Part shown: positions 24,108 to 37,402 of the stretch, one piece after another | Position numbering within the stretch: the first letter of the stretch is position 1 | Layout: each line of letters begins with the position of its first letter | Origin: Rhinopomastus cyanomelas | Lineage: Eukaryota; Chordata; Aves; Bucerotiformes; Rhinopomastidae | NCBI GenBank assembly: GCA_013400115.1 | Contig: VXBP01002556.1 | Span: 687,120 to 751,119, forward strand | Direction: 5' to 3' | Length of the DNA: 64,000 nucleotides | Made by a program: the position numbers and the translations under genes | The notes under the pieces: generated by a model | What the model was told of the DNA's origin: nothing | The model's database searches: none | What the model saw: the letters and a program-made list of their open reading frames with translations, nothing else

Positions 24108-25690
24108 CTTGCTATTGATGTCATGAATGTAGTCACCTGATTCTAGGCTTTCCTGAGCAAATCTTTTACAGAAAATACTGATTACAGACCCAGTTTAGGC
24201 AACTGAAGCTATCTGAGAGCAGAGAGGCTGAGACCAAAGGGAAGAACTTTACTGAGCACACCCTTCACAAGGTGCACCTGCTTCAATCATGCTCATCTCC
24301 AGCATGTTGTGTCAAGTAACTTGTAGATAAGAGACTAAAAACACTAACACGAGGCTTATTGTAACTTAGCCAACATCATTTCAACCTGTTGGTAACAGGA
24401 AAAAGAGCTACTTTATTTAAATGTGTGACAGTAAAATGTGGTGTCCCCTCCAGTGAAGGAATCACCTTTGTGCTTCACAGAAGGCATCATACACCCATGA
24501 CACACCAGCAACAACCAGTACAGAAAACTGGAAATGATGACACTGTGGAAACAGATTCCATTAGAGATATTCTCAGCAGTCCTTGGCAGTGAAGAATCCT
24601 AGCGAGAGGCACACTGCTAGGGACATCAGCTTCGGTGAGAAAAACAAAGTTACTTAGTTCTTACTGAAAAGTACCAAGCCCACAGCTTACATCAAACTGC
24701 TCAACGATCTGATGTCTCAGCAGCTCTGGCAGCTCTTACAGCTGCACTTGAATCCATCTATTTAGTGAAAGCTGCAATTTATTCTTGGAGCACGTCAGCA
24801 AGGTCAAACCCAGAAACCATCCAGAATGTCTGAACTTCAGATGAACCTTGCCCAAGAACTTGATGGCAGATGAAGTCATCAATGTAAAGTAACGTCAAGA
24901 CAGTCAATTTTACAGCGCCTGATATTCAGATCAGACCTGATCAGCAAGACGGTTACTCAGAATCTTGAAGCACTTAGTTGAACACTGGGATTAAGAGCTG
25001 CAAATTCTGAAAGCAGGGTTAAAAACCTAGAGTTGTGATTTCAGCTGTAGCTATATAATTAATCTTGCACAAAAAGATGCCGTCTGACAGAAGGCTACCT
25101 GAAGACAGATCACTCAGCTCAGTCAGAAAGCAGGTCCTTCTTGAACAGCCGATGCTGCAAATGAGGCTAATTCTGCCAACCCACACGATAAGGGAGCGCT
25201 GGGTTTTGTGTTGTGCAGTGCATTAAAGCTTGAACATAAGAACATAGGGTGACCTAACTCCCCGTATGTCCTGTCTACAAGGTGCCTACAGAAAGAACAT
25301 AAGAAACAGGAAAGCTCCCAGTATGTAGTGATCCTTACTACTGGGGGAGATTGGGCAAGTCTCCCAAGAAATACCTGTACCAGAGTTTTCATCCAAAGAA
25401 TTTAATTTAAAAGCTGTCAAGGGATCTATGACACATTTACTTTTTAAACTTGTCCTTGTTTTAAGCTCCATTGATGTCCTGGTCTCCACAGCTATTTAAG
25501 CCAAAAGTTTCACAAGTTAACTGTAAGTACTGGTGCACTCACTTCTTTCAAAACCTTCGCTTAGCAATTCCATTGGCTACGAGGAGAAGCAGCGAGTGAT
25601 TGTTCCCTAGGCAGGTTGTCTGTAGAAGTGTTCGATGTTTCAAGTGTTTATAGGTCTTTATCATAAAACATTTTGCTATTTCCTTTTAAC
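24108..25690. other. Intergenic, no gene seen
   Basis: Unique AT-rich sequence with no recognised repeat or coding domain. Confidence 0.45.
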
Positions 25691-25795
25691 ACAGAATCAT
25701 GCAATCATTTAAGTTGGGCAAGACCTTCAAAACCATCAAGTCCAACCATGAATCTAACTTCACCTGGCCCATCGCTAAGCCGTGTCCTCAGGCTG
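25691..25795 (-). mobile_element. CR1 LINE 3' end, short old fragment
   Basis: 'ACACAGAATCATGCAATCATTTAAGTTGGGCAAGACCTTCAAAACCATCAAGTCCAACC' in order, matching the CR1 minus-strand 3' terminus. Similarity fades after 'CTAAGCCGTGTCCTCA'. Confidence 0.8.
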
Positions 25796-26552
25796 TATGC
25801 GTGAAACAGCTTAATAAATATGATCTTCCTGCACAGTAGAATTCCACAGTTGCTAGTGTACTTCTGGGCACCTTCTCGCAATTCAGCTATGCCCTACACG
25901 AGATGGAAGACCACAGAACTGAAAACAAGGATGCTTTATGGATTTAGATAGAAGAATATTTTAACCTGCATTTTCAGCTGCTTTCCTAGTATTTCCTCGT
26001 AGGAGTTGGTTTAGAACAACTTCTAAGAAATCAGATGATATCTTTAGAAGAAACCTCATTTACACAATGACTGCTCACAATGACTCCTAAATTTCATTTC
26101 TGAACAAAAATACTTCATTAGAACAGACCACACACAGCCAGAGTTATTTTTCATAATGTGCAGTGCCTGGCATTTATCAACACGAAATTTCATCTGACAT
26201 CTTATCACGCAGCTAATCAGAACTGTGATAACCTTCAGTCAGCTTTAATTTTTACTATCTCGAATCATTTTGTACTATTTGCACACTTTGGTGCAGTTTT
26301 TGTGACAAATAATGAGTATGTCAAACTTCCCAGATTCTAGCACAGATTCTTCTGAAATGATTTTTGTATCTGCCCTGTGGCAGCAAAACTTATGGTCTCT
26401 TCTCAAGATCTCTTCTCTTTTATTACCCATGTTTTAACCAGGTGTTCTGCCAAAGGGATCTCTGTCTTTGCATATTCACTTAATTTCTCTGGTGATTTTT
26501 TTCCTGTAGGACCATACAGAAAGTGTTTAGAGACCCCAGGCACGGTCACTGA
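25796..26552. other. Intergenic, no gene seen
   Basis: Unique AT-rich sequence, nothing recognised. Confidence 0.45.
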
Positions 26553-26655
26553 CTTAGAATCACAGAACATTAGGGATTGGAAGGGACCTCAAAATATCAC
26601 CTAGTCCAATCCCCCTGCCACAGCAGGATCACCCAGACCAAGTCATACAGTCAGT
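26553..26655 (-). mobile_element. CR1 LINE 3' end, truncated
   Basis: 'AGAATCACAGAACATTAGGG', 'TTGGAAGGGACCTCAAAATATCACC', 'CCACAGCAGGATCACCCAGACCAAGTCA'. CR1 similarity stops abruptly near 26655 and is replaced by a CA-rich segment. Confidence 0.88.
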
Positions 26656-28097
26656 CTGGGTTAGAAGGGACCGCAGGAAAACAAAAACAGGTCCTCAGCA
26701 CAAGGATACAGACCTCAAGTATCTCTACAAGCCAGCAGACACTCATCCTCACTCATCAGACACTCACAGCAGCACCAGTACGACACCCTACCAGCCACCT
26801 GGTCGTATTGCTGCTACCTCTAAGACCCTGAACGACGGGACACAACATGACACGCAGTCTATCCTGTAAACATGACGACAGTCGACCTCTCAGAGAATCA
26901 TAGAATCAACTTCTCTAGAGAACTCACAGATTGGTGAGATTTTTTGTTCCTATCAATCAAATCAGTGCTAATCCTTCTCTCCACACTGATTTTCAGTTAT
27001 TTGCACAGTGCAGTCCCACTGGTCAGGAGTTACCTGCAGCTATGGATAACATTTGGCATCACAGTTGCTGCCTTCCATTCCAGTGGTGTTCTATTAACAA
27101 AAGAAATAAGCTTATCACTTAGAAGTGCAGCAGACTAGTAGCTGTTAAAACTCTGGGGGAATTCTAGGAAATTCAGATATCCATTCACCACGACTGTGGT
27201 TGTGACAATGACAATTAACTGATCCTGGTGCAGTAAATGCATTCACCTTTACAGAAAGTAATTCACCTTTTTACAGAAAGTAATATTTCACTTACTGATC
27301 TGTGGCCATGAGGAATCGCTTTAAGAAACTTAAGTTGTTTTAAAGCCCCAAAAGAATTAGTAGTTTCAGCCCACGTTTCCATTTGCATGCTTTATAGGAA
27401 GTGGAATAAAGGCACCTCAGTTCTAATCTATGTTCGTCTAGCACTTTGTTCATATTGTGCCAAGGAGCAAAACATAAGGCTTTCTAAACTTCTGCTGCTT
27501 GAGTGTTCCTGTGATGGAATAACTTAACCCAGGAGGATAAAAGCCAGTGACCAGATGGGGCAGAGACAACACAGATTGCACCAGCATTCATGCACCAGTG
27601 CTGCCTCTGTGTGGATAATGTGGAGGGGGGGAAACTGTAATCCCACTGAGGAGTCCTAAATGCCCAAACCACACCCAGATCGGGACATCTCCTGAGATGC
27701 AGGTAGCTGAAGGCTGAGATTACTAGTTGGAAGTGTTGCACTGTTGTTGCCCTTCCCTGAGCAATCATTTATTGCCACTAAGGTTTCTCCCTGCCCCCAA
27801 GAATTACTGCTCTTTTGCAGGTGCTGGACACGTGTTATGTCTTTTCAGAGATGCCTATGGCCTGGCCACAGCAGGCAGAGATTGCTGCGTGTTAGCCCTG
27901 TGTGGAAATCAGAGCAGAGCAGGCATCCACACCATTGGTTTTCCTCAGGTGTTCTGAGTCCTCACTGAGTCCTGACCCATTACAGTCTTTTCTACAGTCC
28001 TACACATGTAGGCGAAACCCCAGACTACACAGTCCCTAAATGAATTCAAGTCTTCGTCCCCTACTTCAGTCTGTTTTATTCCCCAGGATATTTAATT

Positions 28098-28154
28098 TTA
28101 AAAAAAAATAAGGTGGTTTTGGGTTGGGTTTTTTTTTTCCTAGGTAGAAAAAAA
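28098..28154. repeat. Adjacent A-rich and T-rich tracts
   Basis: A poly-A run, a G/T-rich stretch (GGTGGTTTTGGGTTGGG), a ten-base T run, then another A run. It could fold back. Low complexity. Confidence 0.7.
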
Positions 28155-31100
28155 ATCTCCAAATCTTATTTTTATTTTGAGGGTAGCATGCTGAACAGTA
28201 ATAAATCTGCCAGCACTGGAATCTGTTCCCAGCTTAGCCACATTTAGTGTAACCCATTTCCTAAATTCCTGTGTTAAATAGATTGATTTGGTTCACTGAG
28301 AGTTAAGTATTTCCATACTGAATGAAATTCTAATTATCCCTTTTACTGTAAGTGCTCCATTTATTTTGGGAGACAATAGCATGTAACTTAGCGAAAGGGC
28401 AGCAGAATTATTGCAATATTAATAAAAATGCATCACAACAGTGGTGGAATAAACTATTAGGCTTTAAATCAGAGAAGTAATTACAGACCTATTATCCAAT
28501 ATGGCTACAGCTGCTCTGTGTATTTATACACACAATGGCTTTTGCATATGCACCGGGAGGATTAGAGTGAAATAAAACCAATGAAAGAAAGTATTTATCG
28601 AGGGACTTAGGGTAAAAGCAAAGATTTCCTTTCCATACCAAGGAAAACTGAACCAAACAGCTGTTCAGCTATTTTGGATTCTTCTTCTTGCTTGACAATG
28701 ATTCAAGATGTTAAGAGCACCAAAACGACGCGTCAAGATAATGAACGAGGAATTCTTTGTGATCAGCAGCTGCCATCAGAATTTCTGTTCCTCTCAGCAC
28801 TATTTGGCTAATTATTAGCAATGTCTCCTTCCAACAGAGATTACTTTATATTTGCTGTTTCATGCAAATATACATTTCATAACACTCCCCACACCAAATG
28901 TCAATATGTATTTCATCACAAAACTCTGCAAATCCAAAAAAGAAAAGGAGGAAAACGATCAGCAAAAAGGGTTCTCACCAGCTGTCCACTTTAACTGAGT
29001 GAAAATCTAAAGCACAAATAGGCAAAATACTCACAGGGGTTTAGGAAATCATTACAGATAGGGCGATGATGTCCACGTTGGTCTAACAGGCAACTTCCTG
29101 CTTCTCTTTTGGCCATGGACAAAGGCTTCCACCACACCTCCACCACACTCCAAGGTGGCACTCAGTTGCACTCTAGCCTAAGTCACAAGTGACACCACTT
29201 GTTGCACTGCGGTTCAGGGTAGTTTCTGTGGGCACAGGAGGGAGTTTCAGCCAGTCTAACCAAACCTACCTTCTGTCAGTGCTTGGTCACACTGACCAGG
29301 TCTGTGAAGAATTCTAATTAGCAAAAGTGCTAATGAGCTGGAACAAGAACATAGAGGTCTCATGGGCAACAAGAAACAGGTGTGATTTGAGGAAACCCAA
29401 CAGACGTGTTGTTCAAACAACAGAAAAACCCCTTCACCAAACATACAGGGAGGAATCACATGGTTCTCACATGCTCAGCTCTGTCTTCTCCTTTTCCTCA
29501 GGACAAAATAACCCTGAGCAGCCCATTTTACTGTGAAAATGCAGCATCCTCTCTCCCTGAGGAGAGAAGTCCTCCATGATCTTTCTCTGCTAGCATGGGG
29601 GTTTTCCATGGGCTGTGGGCCATCCCAATGCCTAACTATTCCAGCCCAGCACCCCTCCTGATGCCAAGGGTTCCTTTAAGGATAAGTTACCTGCTTCATG
29701 TCCACAGCACAAGTCCCCTACCCTGGCTTTTTGTCCTCCATGGGCTACAAATGTGTCTTTCTTCCTCTGCGCATTTCCACCACAGTTTTACAAGGATGAG
29801 GTTCCCACAGTCTCACTCTCTTGGCCACCACTAGGAGTAAAAACGGCTGTCACACTGCACTCAGCCAGTGACCACATGGCTTCTCCCAAAAGAAAAGAGA
29901 AAACGTTTCCCCTCTCCAAAATACATTTATCCACAGAGGCACTCACTGGTCCACACTTCCAGAGCTGCATGAGTAACTGGAGCTGGGGGCAGCTTCTGTC
30001 TTCAGATCTTCTCACCGGGGTTGTGCCAGCACTGCCTCTCCCAGGCTAAAACCACATCACCTTCTTTGAGGAGTCAAGTGCTTTGTTCAGGTCAGGAGTT
30101 GGGAGAGGGCATGTCTAGTGGCAGTTTCAGAACCAGTCCCGTGCAGAGTTACCCAGCTTTGGCTCCTGCTGCATTCACAGGACAGAGGCATCACCATCCT
30201 GTGTTTTAGGAAGTGATGCAACTCATACACCTGGAAAAACAAACCATGCAGCCTTTTGAGGCAGAAAGAGCACAGGAAAGCACAATGCCTCACTTAGCAC
30301 AGGCTGGCCTCTGACAGCATCATTTTATCTCTCCCATAGTGGTGGCTCCCAGGTAATTTGCTCCTCTCTGTGCTGAGACAATCAGAAAAATGGTTTGTAG
30401 GACAGAAGCAGGTGTCCTGAGATTCTTCCCCAACAGAAAGCTGAGCTGTAATTGACTCTGTGGGCCCAGTCTGAAGACAAGAAGAACCCCACCCCTGTGA
30501 GCTGTTGAAACAGGTGCTGCAGAGGCTGCTTGTTAGGGGGTGGCTGCACAGCTAGAGGCCTTGTGGGAGGGAACCAGGCATCAGGATGAGAAGCAAAGGG
30601 CACATCCAGGCAGCTGGCTGGTGAACCACCACCTTGCGGCTGAGCACTGGGATTTCATCGACGACAACATCAATACCCCAGTTTGCACAGAGCAGCCCCC
30701 ACTGCTATTACTCACCCAGGTCATGGCCAGAATCTCCAGCCAGCCAAAACACTGCAGAGAAAACAGCTCCTTCAGCTTGACTATTGTTTCCTTCTTGAAC
30801 CTTATTTTCGTTAAAGCTGCCTTTTCATACACAGACTCAGTGTGGTTCCCCAGGCTATCCTTTCCTTTTTGTTTATTTGTTCTCCTATGTCTTTGTTTAT
30901 TTATTCTTCTGCAAAGCAAAGAAATCAAAGGTTAGAAAGAGGACAACAATTGGAGTAGGGGGTGAAGCAAACCACCAGTCTTTCAGGGAAAAAGAAACAA
31001 GAATATTGAGACTGACAAGAAGACCCACATAAACAGGGAGATGTCTTTGTGTGGCCAGAAATGACAGCTTCTACCTTGCCGCTTCCCTGGCTAATGGAAC

Positions 31101-33056
31101 CTTGCTGTTCACCTGTCAGGTTGCTCAGTGGTGCAGGTAGGAGAGAGGAAAATATGGCAGCTCAAGGATTTGGCTTTCCTGGAACATAAGGACAGAAGGG
31201 GCAGGAATATACTTTCTCCATCCTCAGCCTTTGATAAGAATCTATGTCATGGGGGAGCATTCAGAAGGGCCCTAAAACAAGAAGAAAACAGATGGGTTTT
31301 CTATTGCCACTAAGGCAACTAACCAACAGAACAGCATTTAGTGGGACACCCAACACAGTGCTTTTCCCAGTAGCAGATATTGTGGTCACATCACTGCGAC
31401 ATGTATTGTAGACGTGGCTGACAGCCCCTACATCATTGCCTTCCGTGCTGCCAAGAGTGCAGCCACTACCCTCTCTGATCTCCCTGTGTATGGGAACATG
31501 CCAGAGCCCTTTCTGTCATCTAAAACATCCACAGTCAGAGCTTGTAGTGAGTGTTTTTGACAATTTGAAGTTCTTCTCTTTCGCTTAGCTCCTGTAAGCA
31601 ATGAGTAATTCTCCTTCGCATGATAAACTCCACTGCTCCCTAAAATTAGTCTCCTGTGAAGGAACCACGTCAAAGCAGTGATCTAATGTCAAAAACACCT
31701 CTGGCTTGAGAAACCAGAGCAAACAGGAGAGAGGAAAAAAAGTCAAACCACCTTCCTTGGCAATTTGGAGGACAATTTCTTTCTTCCTACAGAGTGCATG
31801 ATGAGTAATTCCTTTGCAAATGCTAAATCTCCTCAAAAATTGTTTTGGAGTAATATTGCTGAAGTCTTAGGCTCTCAGTATTGCAGTCAACATAATGAAA
31901 TATCTCTGGATTAAAAATACAACTTAAGAAAGAGAAAATGTGGGTGGTGAATAAGAAAGAAATATTGCAAGTGAAGACTTAGTGCTTGTAAATCACTCCC
32001 TATCCCTGAGCACTCACAAGCAAAGTTCAGCGCTGTCACAGCCTTCACGTCTAGCAGCAGACCTTGTCCAAGCGGGGCAGGACTGCTGCAGTGATGCTCG
32101 CAGCACGACGGAGGCTGGGGGTTTTCTCCAGACAGGGTCTGCTCTGCATGGAAGGAAAACTTGTATCTCACAGACATTTAATTTCCTCTCTGCATGAATG
32201 AATATTTGCTTATATAATGTCTCTCTCATCTATCTCAGGCATGCACTGTCCTGGATGCTCTAAAGGATAAATTTCGACCACATTGTCCGGCTTTCTGTTC
32301 CCGAAAGACTAAGAGACTTTACTGAGTGCACTGTCAGCTTTGTAACATCTACCTGAAGCACAGCTTATCTTTTAGAGAGGTAGATGGAGACTTGTTTAGA
32401 AAGAGAATTAAGAACAGGGTGACCTAAAAATGTCCACTGACAGACAATCCAAGCTCTGAGTAATTGCTAGATGGGAAATCCCTGCCCTAATACAGATCTA
32501 GTCTGAAACACACAATATTTTGTTTTGTCTCATGATTTTGACTGTCTTTTGATTAGTAAATAAATAGGACTCTCAAAATTGTGTTTTGTCGCCATAAAGT
32601 TAGGAACCTCCTTCTCAAATTTAAGTCTTGCAGATTTCCTGGATTCTCTGCAGATTCTCCGCATACTTTTTTGGAGTGTGAGGACTTGAATGGGCCTTAG
32701 TACAGCTGGAAGTAAAATCTACCTACTCCTGATATTTCTGATGCAGCTTATCAGCTGTCAGTCTAGCTCCACACTTCAAGGGCTTATCCAAAAGATTATC
32801 TGAGTGCGCTTCACTGAGACACGATGCCAATTCACAGCTCCTCCAAACCGTAGAGGAGGTTTTTGTTCACTTGTATGAGTTGAATTGCTTTCACTCGTTT
32901 TTATAAATGAGATTGGCCAAGAAGAAAGGCTTTCAGTGCTTCTCCAGAAATGCTCCTACCCTCTGGGATGACCCACAGCTATTTTAGCTATTCAAGAACT
33001 TTGGTAACGTTTTGTTCTTTTTCCACCATAATTTTTCCACCCAGTTGTGTCAGGCG

Positions 33057-33227
33057 CTGCAGTTTCATTCGGCCCTAAATGCTGGGGACATCTGCTTTTT
33101 GATGGTGTTTAGTTGAGACCTCACTCAAGTTGAGCTCCAGGTTCTGCAGTTTCATTCGGCCCTAAATGCTGGGGACATCTGCTTTTTGATGGTTTTTAGT
33201 TGAGACTTCACTCAAGTTGAGCTCCAG
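33057..33227. repeat. 87-bp tandem duplication
   Basis: Two head-to-tail copies beginning CTGCAGTTTCATTCGGCC and ending GTTGAGCTCCAG, with an 87-bp period. They differ at only about two or three positions (for example GGTGTTTAG versus GGTTTTTAG, GACCTC versus GACTTC), so the duplication is recent. Confidence 0.93.
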
Positions 33228-36200
33228 CCTTGCCATCTGTCAACAGAACTTTACAGTACGCTTACACGTGGTGACCATGTCTTCAGAACTTCTATACTGA
33301 GGAGGAACAACTCTATACATACAGAGCAGAGACCATCATACTCTGAACCACCAAACCCTGAGAACAAAGCAATCGGGGCATTTACTTTTCTTCCCTGACA
33401 TTGAAACACACGGAGTAATGACAACTGGACTCAATAGCACTGCACATGTCTATAATCTATAAGGGACTATATATTCTGCAGTTCTAATTAAATACCTTCT
33501 CAGTTGTGAGGCTAATAATAGCTCAGCTTGATATATTTTAAGTTGCAGTAAAGCAAGGCATGTTTTGAGGCTGTAGTTTTCAAGGAGAAGATAGTTACAG
33601 TGGTGGTAGAAAGGACAACACAAAGCACAATTCCTGTAGGGATTTACCAGGCAGAACAGGGACGCTGTGTCTTGATGTTACTAAAACCCAGCACAACCTA
33701 ACAGGACCACTCACAGCAGCTCAGCAGAGTTCTGCAAAAATTCAGCCTGAAGGAAAGATGTGCTGGTACCAGAGGTAGCAGTTTACTGGCCAGAATGGTG
33801 AGGCCTCAGAAACTCTGCTCAGAGGCAGCAGAGCACTCACTAGGGCAGCAAAAGCTGTGGCACTGCGTAGCAAGTGACTCAGTGCGTGACCTCTTAACCA
33901 AATACTTAAGACAGTGCGTGACAACTGTTGCAGAAGGTAATTTCTTATCATGGTAAAAAGAAATACCAGGATCTTAGGGGAGGGAGCAACAGGGGGCTAC
34001 TAAGAATTGGCATTGTGGCTAAGACTGTCTAGAGGGAGAGAAGCAAGGAAATTAAATGAAGGCACTGAGTTGAGCACACATTTCAGAGTTTCAGTGGAAT
34101 GGAGGTTCAGGGGTGAAGTGTGTAGAAGAAGACCAGGTGCTGCCTCGTGCTGACCAGAGCTGGCTCCCTTCAGACCTGATGATGATTGCAACAATAATCA
34201 GGTACCAAAACCTCATGCTCAAACACATTAAAGGAAAAGTCAGCTGCAAAGGGTTGAAACTCTGTGAAGAATCACGAGAGCAAACATATGGAAGGAGACA
34301 TTGTTGGGGACATTTGAAAGGGGCGCTGTACGCCAGAAGAAGGACCTCTAAGAGAACTTCATCTGTGGATGACCTACACTGGGGTATGGACACACAAGAG
34401 AGGGCAGGGACACTGCTAAGTAGCTGCAGACTGTGAAAGTGGTGTTTCCCTAGTGGTTTTGTTTTTTAATTTGCTGTGCTTTTCTCTTCTTTTTCACTTT
34501 GCTACCCGACTACCCTTAGTGCTGAGTGGGTCTCCTTGCCTCAGCAGGTGAGGTACAGCTTGAGTGGTGCTGATTACAGCAGGCTGTGTGTGGATTCATT
34601 CAACAGCAGACAGGAGTGCAGTGTGTGTTAACAGAACTTTGAAACAGAGACCAGGCCTTCAGCAGAGCATGGCCTTCCTGCTCTAGGACTAGCATTTTTT
34701 TCAGAGTAGCATGCTTTTAAACTTGGCATTAGTTCGTACCCTTAAAACAGAACAGTAAGCAAAGTAATTTTTCCTGAGTCCCTACTAATTAAGGTCACAG
34801 TAACCCATGGAAGGCAAAGAGTGTTTATACATGGCAATGAAGGAATTCCAGTAGAGTAGAAAACATTTTACTCCTTAGGACAGAACACACAGAAATAGAT
34901 AGAATAAGAGAAAAAAGTAAATTGGGTCCCTTAACTTGTCCCCATATGTCATAATTTCTAGCACCAAACCTTCTCAATTGTTCTTTTCTGTCCTTTCCTC
35001 AGTGTCCTAATTTGTCTCTCTTGTAGGAGTAAATATACTCAAAACAGTTGCATTAGTGATAGCAAGTCCTGCCGTGGAGTTGGAATGTATAGTATCCAAA
35101 CAGAAAGTCACGGCTGAGATTATAATGTGTAATCCTCAGTGGTCAGTGGAGACAAACACTCTCTTTTCAGATGGTGTCCTTCTGAAGTGGACATTTAGCA
35201 GTAAGTTAGATGACTTTGCATCCGTTCAGTGACGATCCCTTCACTGAATACAAAGAAGCCAAGATGACTGGCTCAGACGGAGGCACTGCCACTGTAGGTA
35301 TCAGAAGGCTAGGAAACCTCTTCCCTCCACTACTGCATTTTGGTCATTGTTGTGAAGGAAACACAAGGCAAATATCTTTGCGCTGGAAGCTCTGCAGGCA
35401 GCAGACCCAGTGCTCCAGGTATGAATCTCTGGCCACAAGATGTATAGAAACTGTTAACCCTCCCTTGCTCTAAGTGCGATGGAGAACGACGGGAACTTGG
35501 TCTGCAAGCTGTTAATTCACACCCAACTTTGAGTTTCCCTAACATAAACTTTCTGGGAGAAAACTTTCCTACTTCTGTTTAGACAGTGGTAATGCCCCAG
35601 CTTCTGTGTTACAAACATCTCATTCTCAGGGAGGTCCTGTGAAGTTAGTGAAGACAACAGGAGAGACCTGATGTAGGTAACAAAATCAGCACATCCCCTC
35701 TCACGGGCACGAAGACTGAATTACTTGTGAGCCCTCACACGTTATTACCTTGTAAAGCTGTGACTGCCTTATCAGTGCTAACAGTAATTAATGCATTTGA
35801 CTATGATTTATTTGAAGTAAAATAAATCCCTTGCAGTTACTTGGGAAAACCAGTCCCTCTTCACACTTTCTTCTGTTTATTTGCCATATAAATGACCTTG
35901 CAAACCCCCCCACATAACTGTTCCGTAGGCTGCAGCAGGCAGCTGCTTTCTGTGCTTGGCCAGAGAGTGATCCAGGACGTATCTGAGCAAGCTGAGAACT
36001 AGACAAGTGGGATGGCTGCAGTTAGCTTCTGTGCAGCTATGCTTTGTACCTTCTGTCTTCACTAGGCAATAGCTCCAGAGCTGCTTTGTCCAGAGTGTGG
36101 TGAACGTCTTTCACAAGAGGTGCCCATGGCTGTCCCCTGGCTGCGGTGGGAACTTGAGGGAGACTGTGCTGTAGAAAGCTATTCTTAGCAGTGGACTTGA

Positions 36201-37079
36201 AATCCATGTCTGTGAATTTAGACTCACTTAACTATCTTGCATTTGACTGTCCCTAACCATATCCCCCTATAAGCAGCATGGCAATGGCCTTAGGGACACT
36301 GTAGGGTTTTCCCAATCAGGGCTGGCATGTCTTTATGTGTCTCGTAGTGAGCCCTGCTAGATGACCTCTCCTCCACCACAGAACCAGGGGCAAGAGGGTT
36401 TAATGTGCTGGAAGGAAGAAACATATGCAGTTGCTGGTTACCTACAAGTGTAACTGGAGGTATGAGCTAAACACATGTTTAGAAAGACCCTTGATACTGC
36501 TGGGTAGGACAAGTACCTGAAAGAATGACACTAGGAGAGGAGGAACTTGAAGTTCACCTGCTGTTACCTTTTCCACACCGCCTCTCCTACAAAACCACGC
36601 TGTAAGCAGCATCCCTTCTCTCCAGCAGCATGAAGTGGGCTCCTGGCTGTGTCGTGTTCAAAGAGCTCTGGAAGGAACACCTTCCACACTGCAGCAGGGC
36701 CAGCTGTGCTTCAGTCTAGCCCAGCTGTGTCAGCTTGGGCTGTGGAGCTGCAGAAAGAGAGGTAAATGAGGTATCCTTGAATGGAATGTAATGCTCTCAG
36801 CAGACTGTCTGTCATATCTAGCACAATGGCAAATTCTCTGGGGCAGCGCTTACGAACCCAAAATTGTCCTAAGGTGGCTCCTGCTGCCAGTGACAGGCTA
36901 CTGGAAGATAGAAATGCACATGGAAAGAGGCAAAAACGTCCTGGTGCACTGCGGGGTGGCTGGCGCATTACAGACCTGTCCCTTGTACTCCCACTAAGCA
37001 GCTGACAGAGGGTAGCTGGACTGTCCCACAGGATTGTGTAGCTCCCTGTCTGGATGGCTACATGAGACCTTATTGTTCT

Positions 37080-37402
37080 CAATAACCACCTGAAAGAAGG
37101 TTGTAGAGAGGTGGCTGTTGCTCTCTTCTCAAAAGTATTAAGTGAGGCAAAAGCAAATGGTCTCAAGTTGCACCAGGGGAAGTTAAGGTTAAATATTAGG
37201 TACAAAAATCTTTCCTGGAAGTCTGATCAGACATTGAAACAGGCTACCTAGGGAAAGGTTGAATTGTCATCCCTGGATGTGTTTTAAAGTTGTGTAGACA
37301 TGGATCTTAAGGACACAGTTTAGTGGTGGGCTTGGTAGTTACATTGGCTGGACTGATGATCTTAAGAGGTCTTTTCAACCTAAACAGTTCTATGATTCTA
37401 TG
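37080..37402 (+). mobile_element. CR1 LINE 3' end
   Basis: 'GGTTGTAGAGAGGTGGCTGTTGCTCTCTTCTC', 'AATGGTCTCAAGTTGCACCAGGGGAAG', 'GAAACAGGCTACCTAGGG', 'CATCCCTGGATGTGTTT', 'GGACACAGTTTAGTGGTGGGCTTGG', 'GATGATCTTAAGAGGTC', ending TTCTATGATTCTATGAC. An older CR1 type than the 20-23 kb copies. It marks the left limit of the repeat-free interval next to FAT3. Confidence 0.9.

Larger units (their letters stand above)
26656..37079. other. Intergenic, no gene seen
   Basis: About 10 kb without a recognisable gene. It contains an odd CA-rich block (26690-26885), a possible conserved regulatory stretch (28300-28900), and an 87-bp tandem duplication (33057-33227). The longest frames (34113-34436 plus; 30540-30935 plus and its antisense) have no recognisable domains. 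Confidence 0.45.

Noticed and set aside
30540..30935. Overlapping 131- and 115-residue frames on opposite strands.
   Set aside because: Biased composition, no recognisable domain and no splice context.
34113..34640. Possible LTR or retroviral remnant.
   Set aside because: A 107-residue frame and a T-rich then TG-rich tail suggested it, but no TG...CA ends, paired LTR, primer-binding site or retroviral motif could be found.
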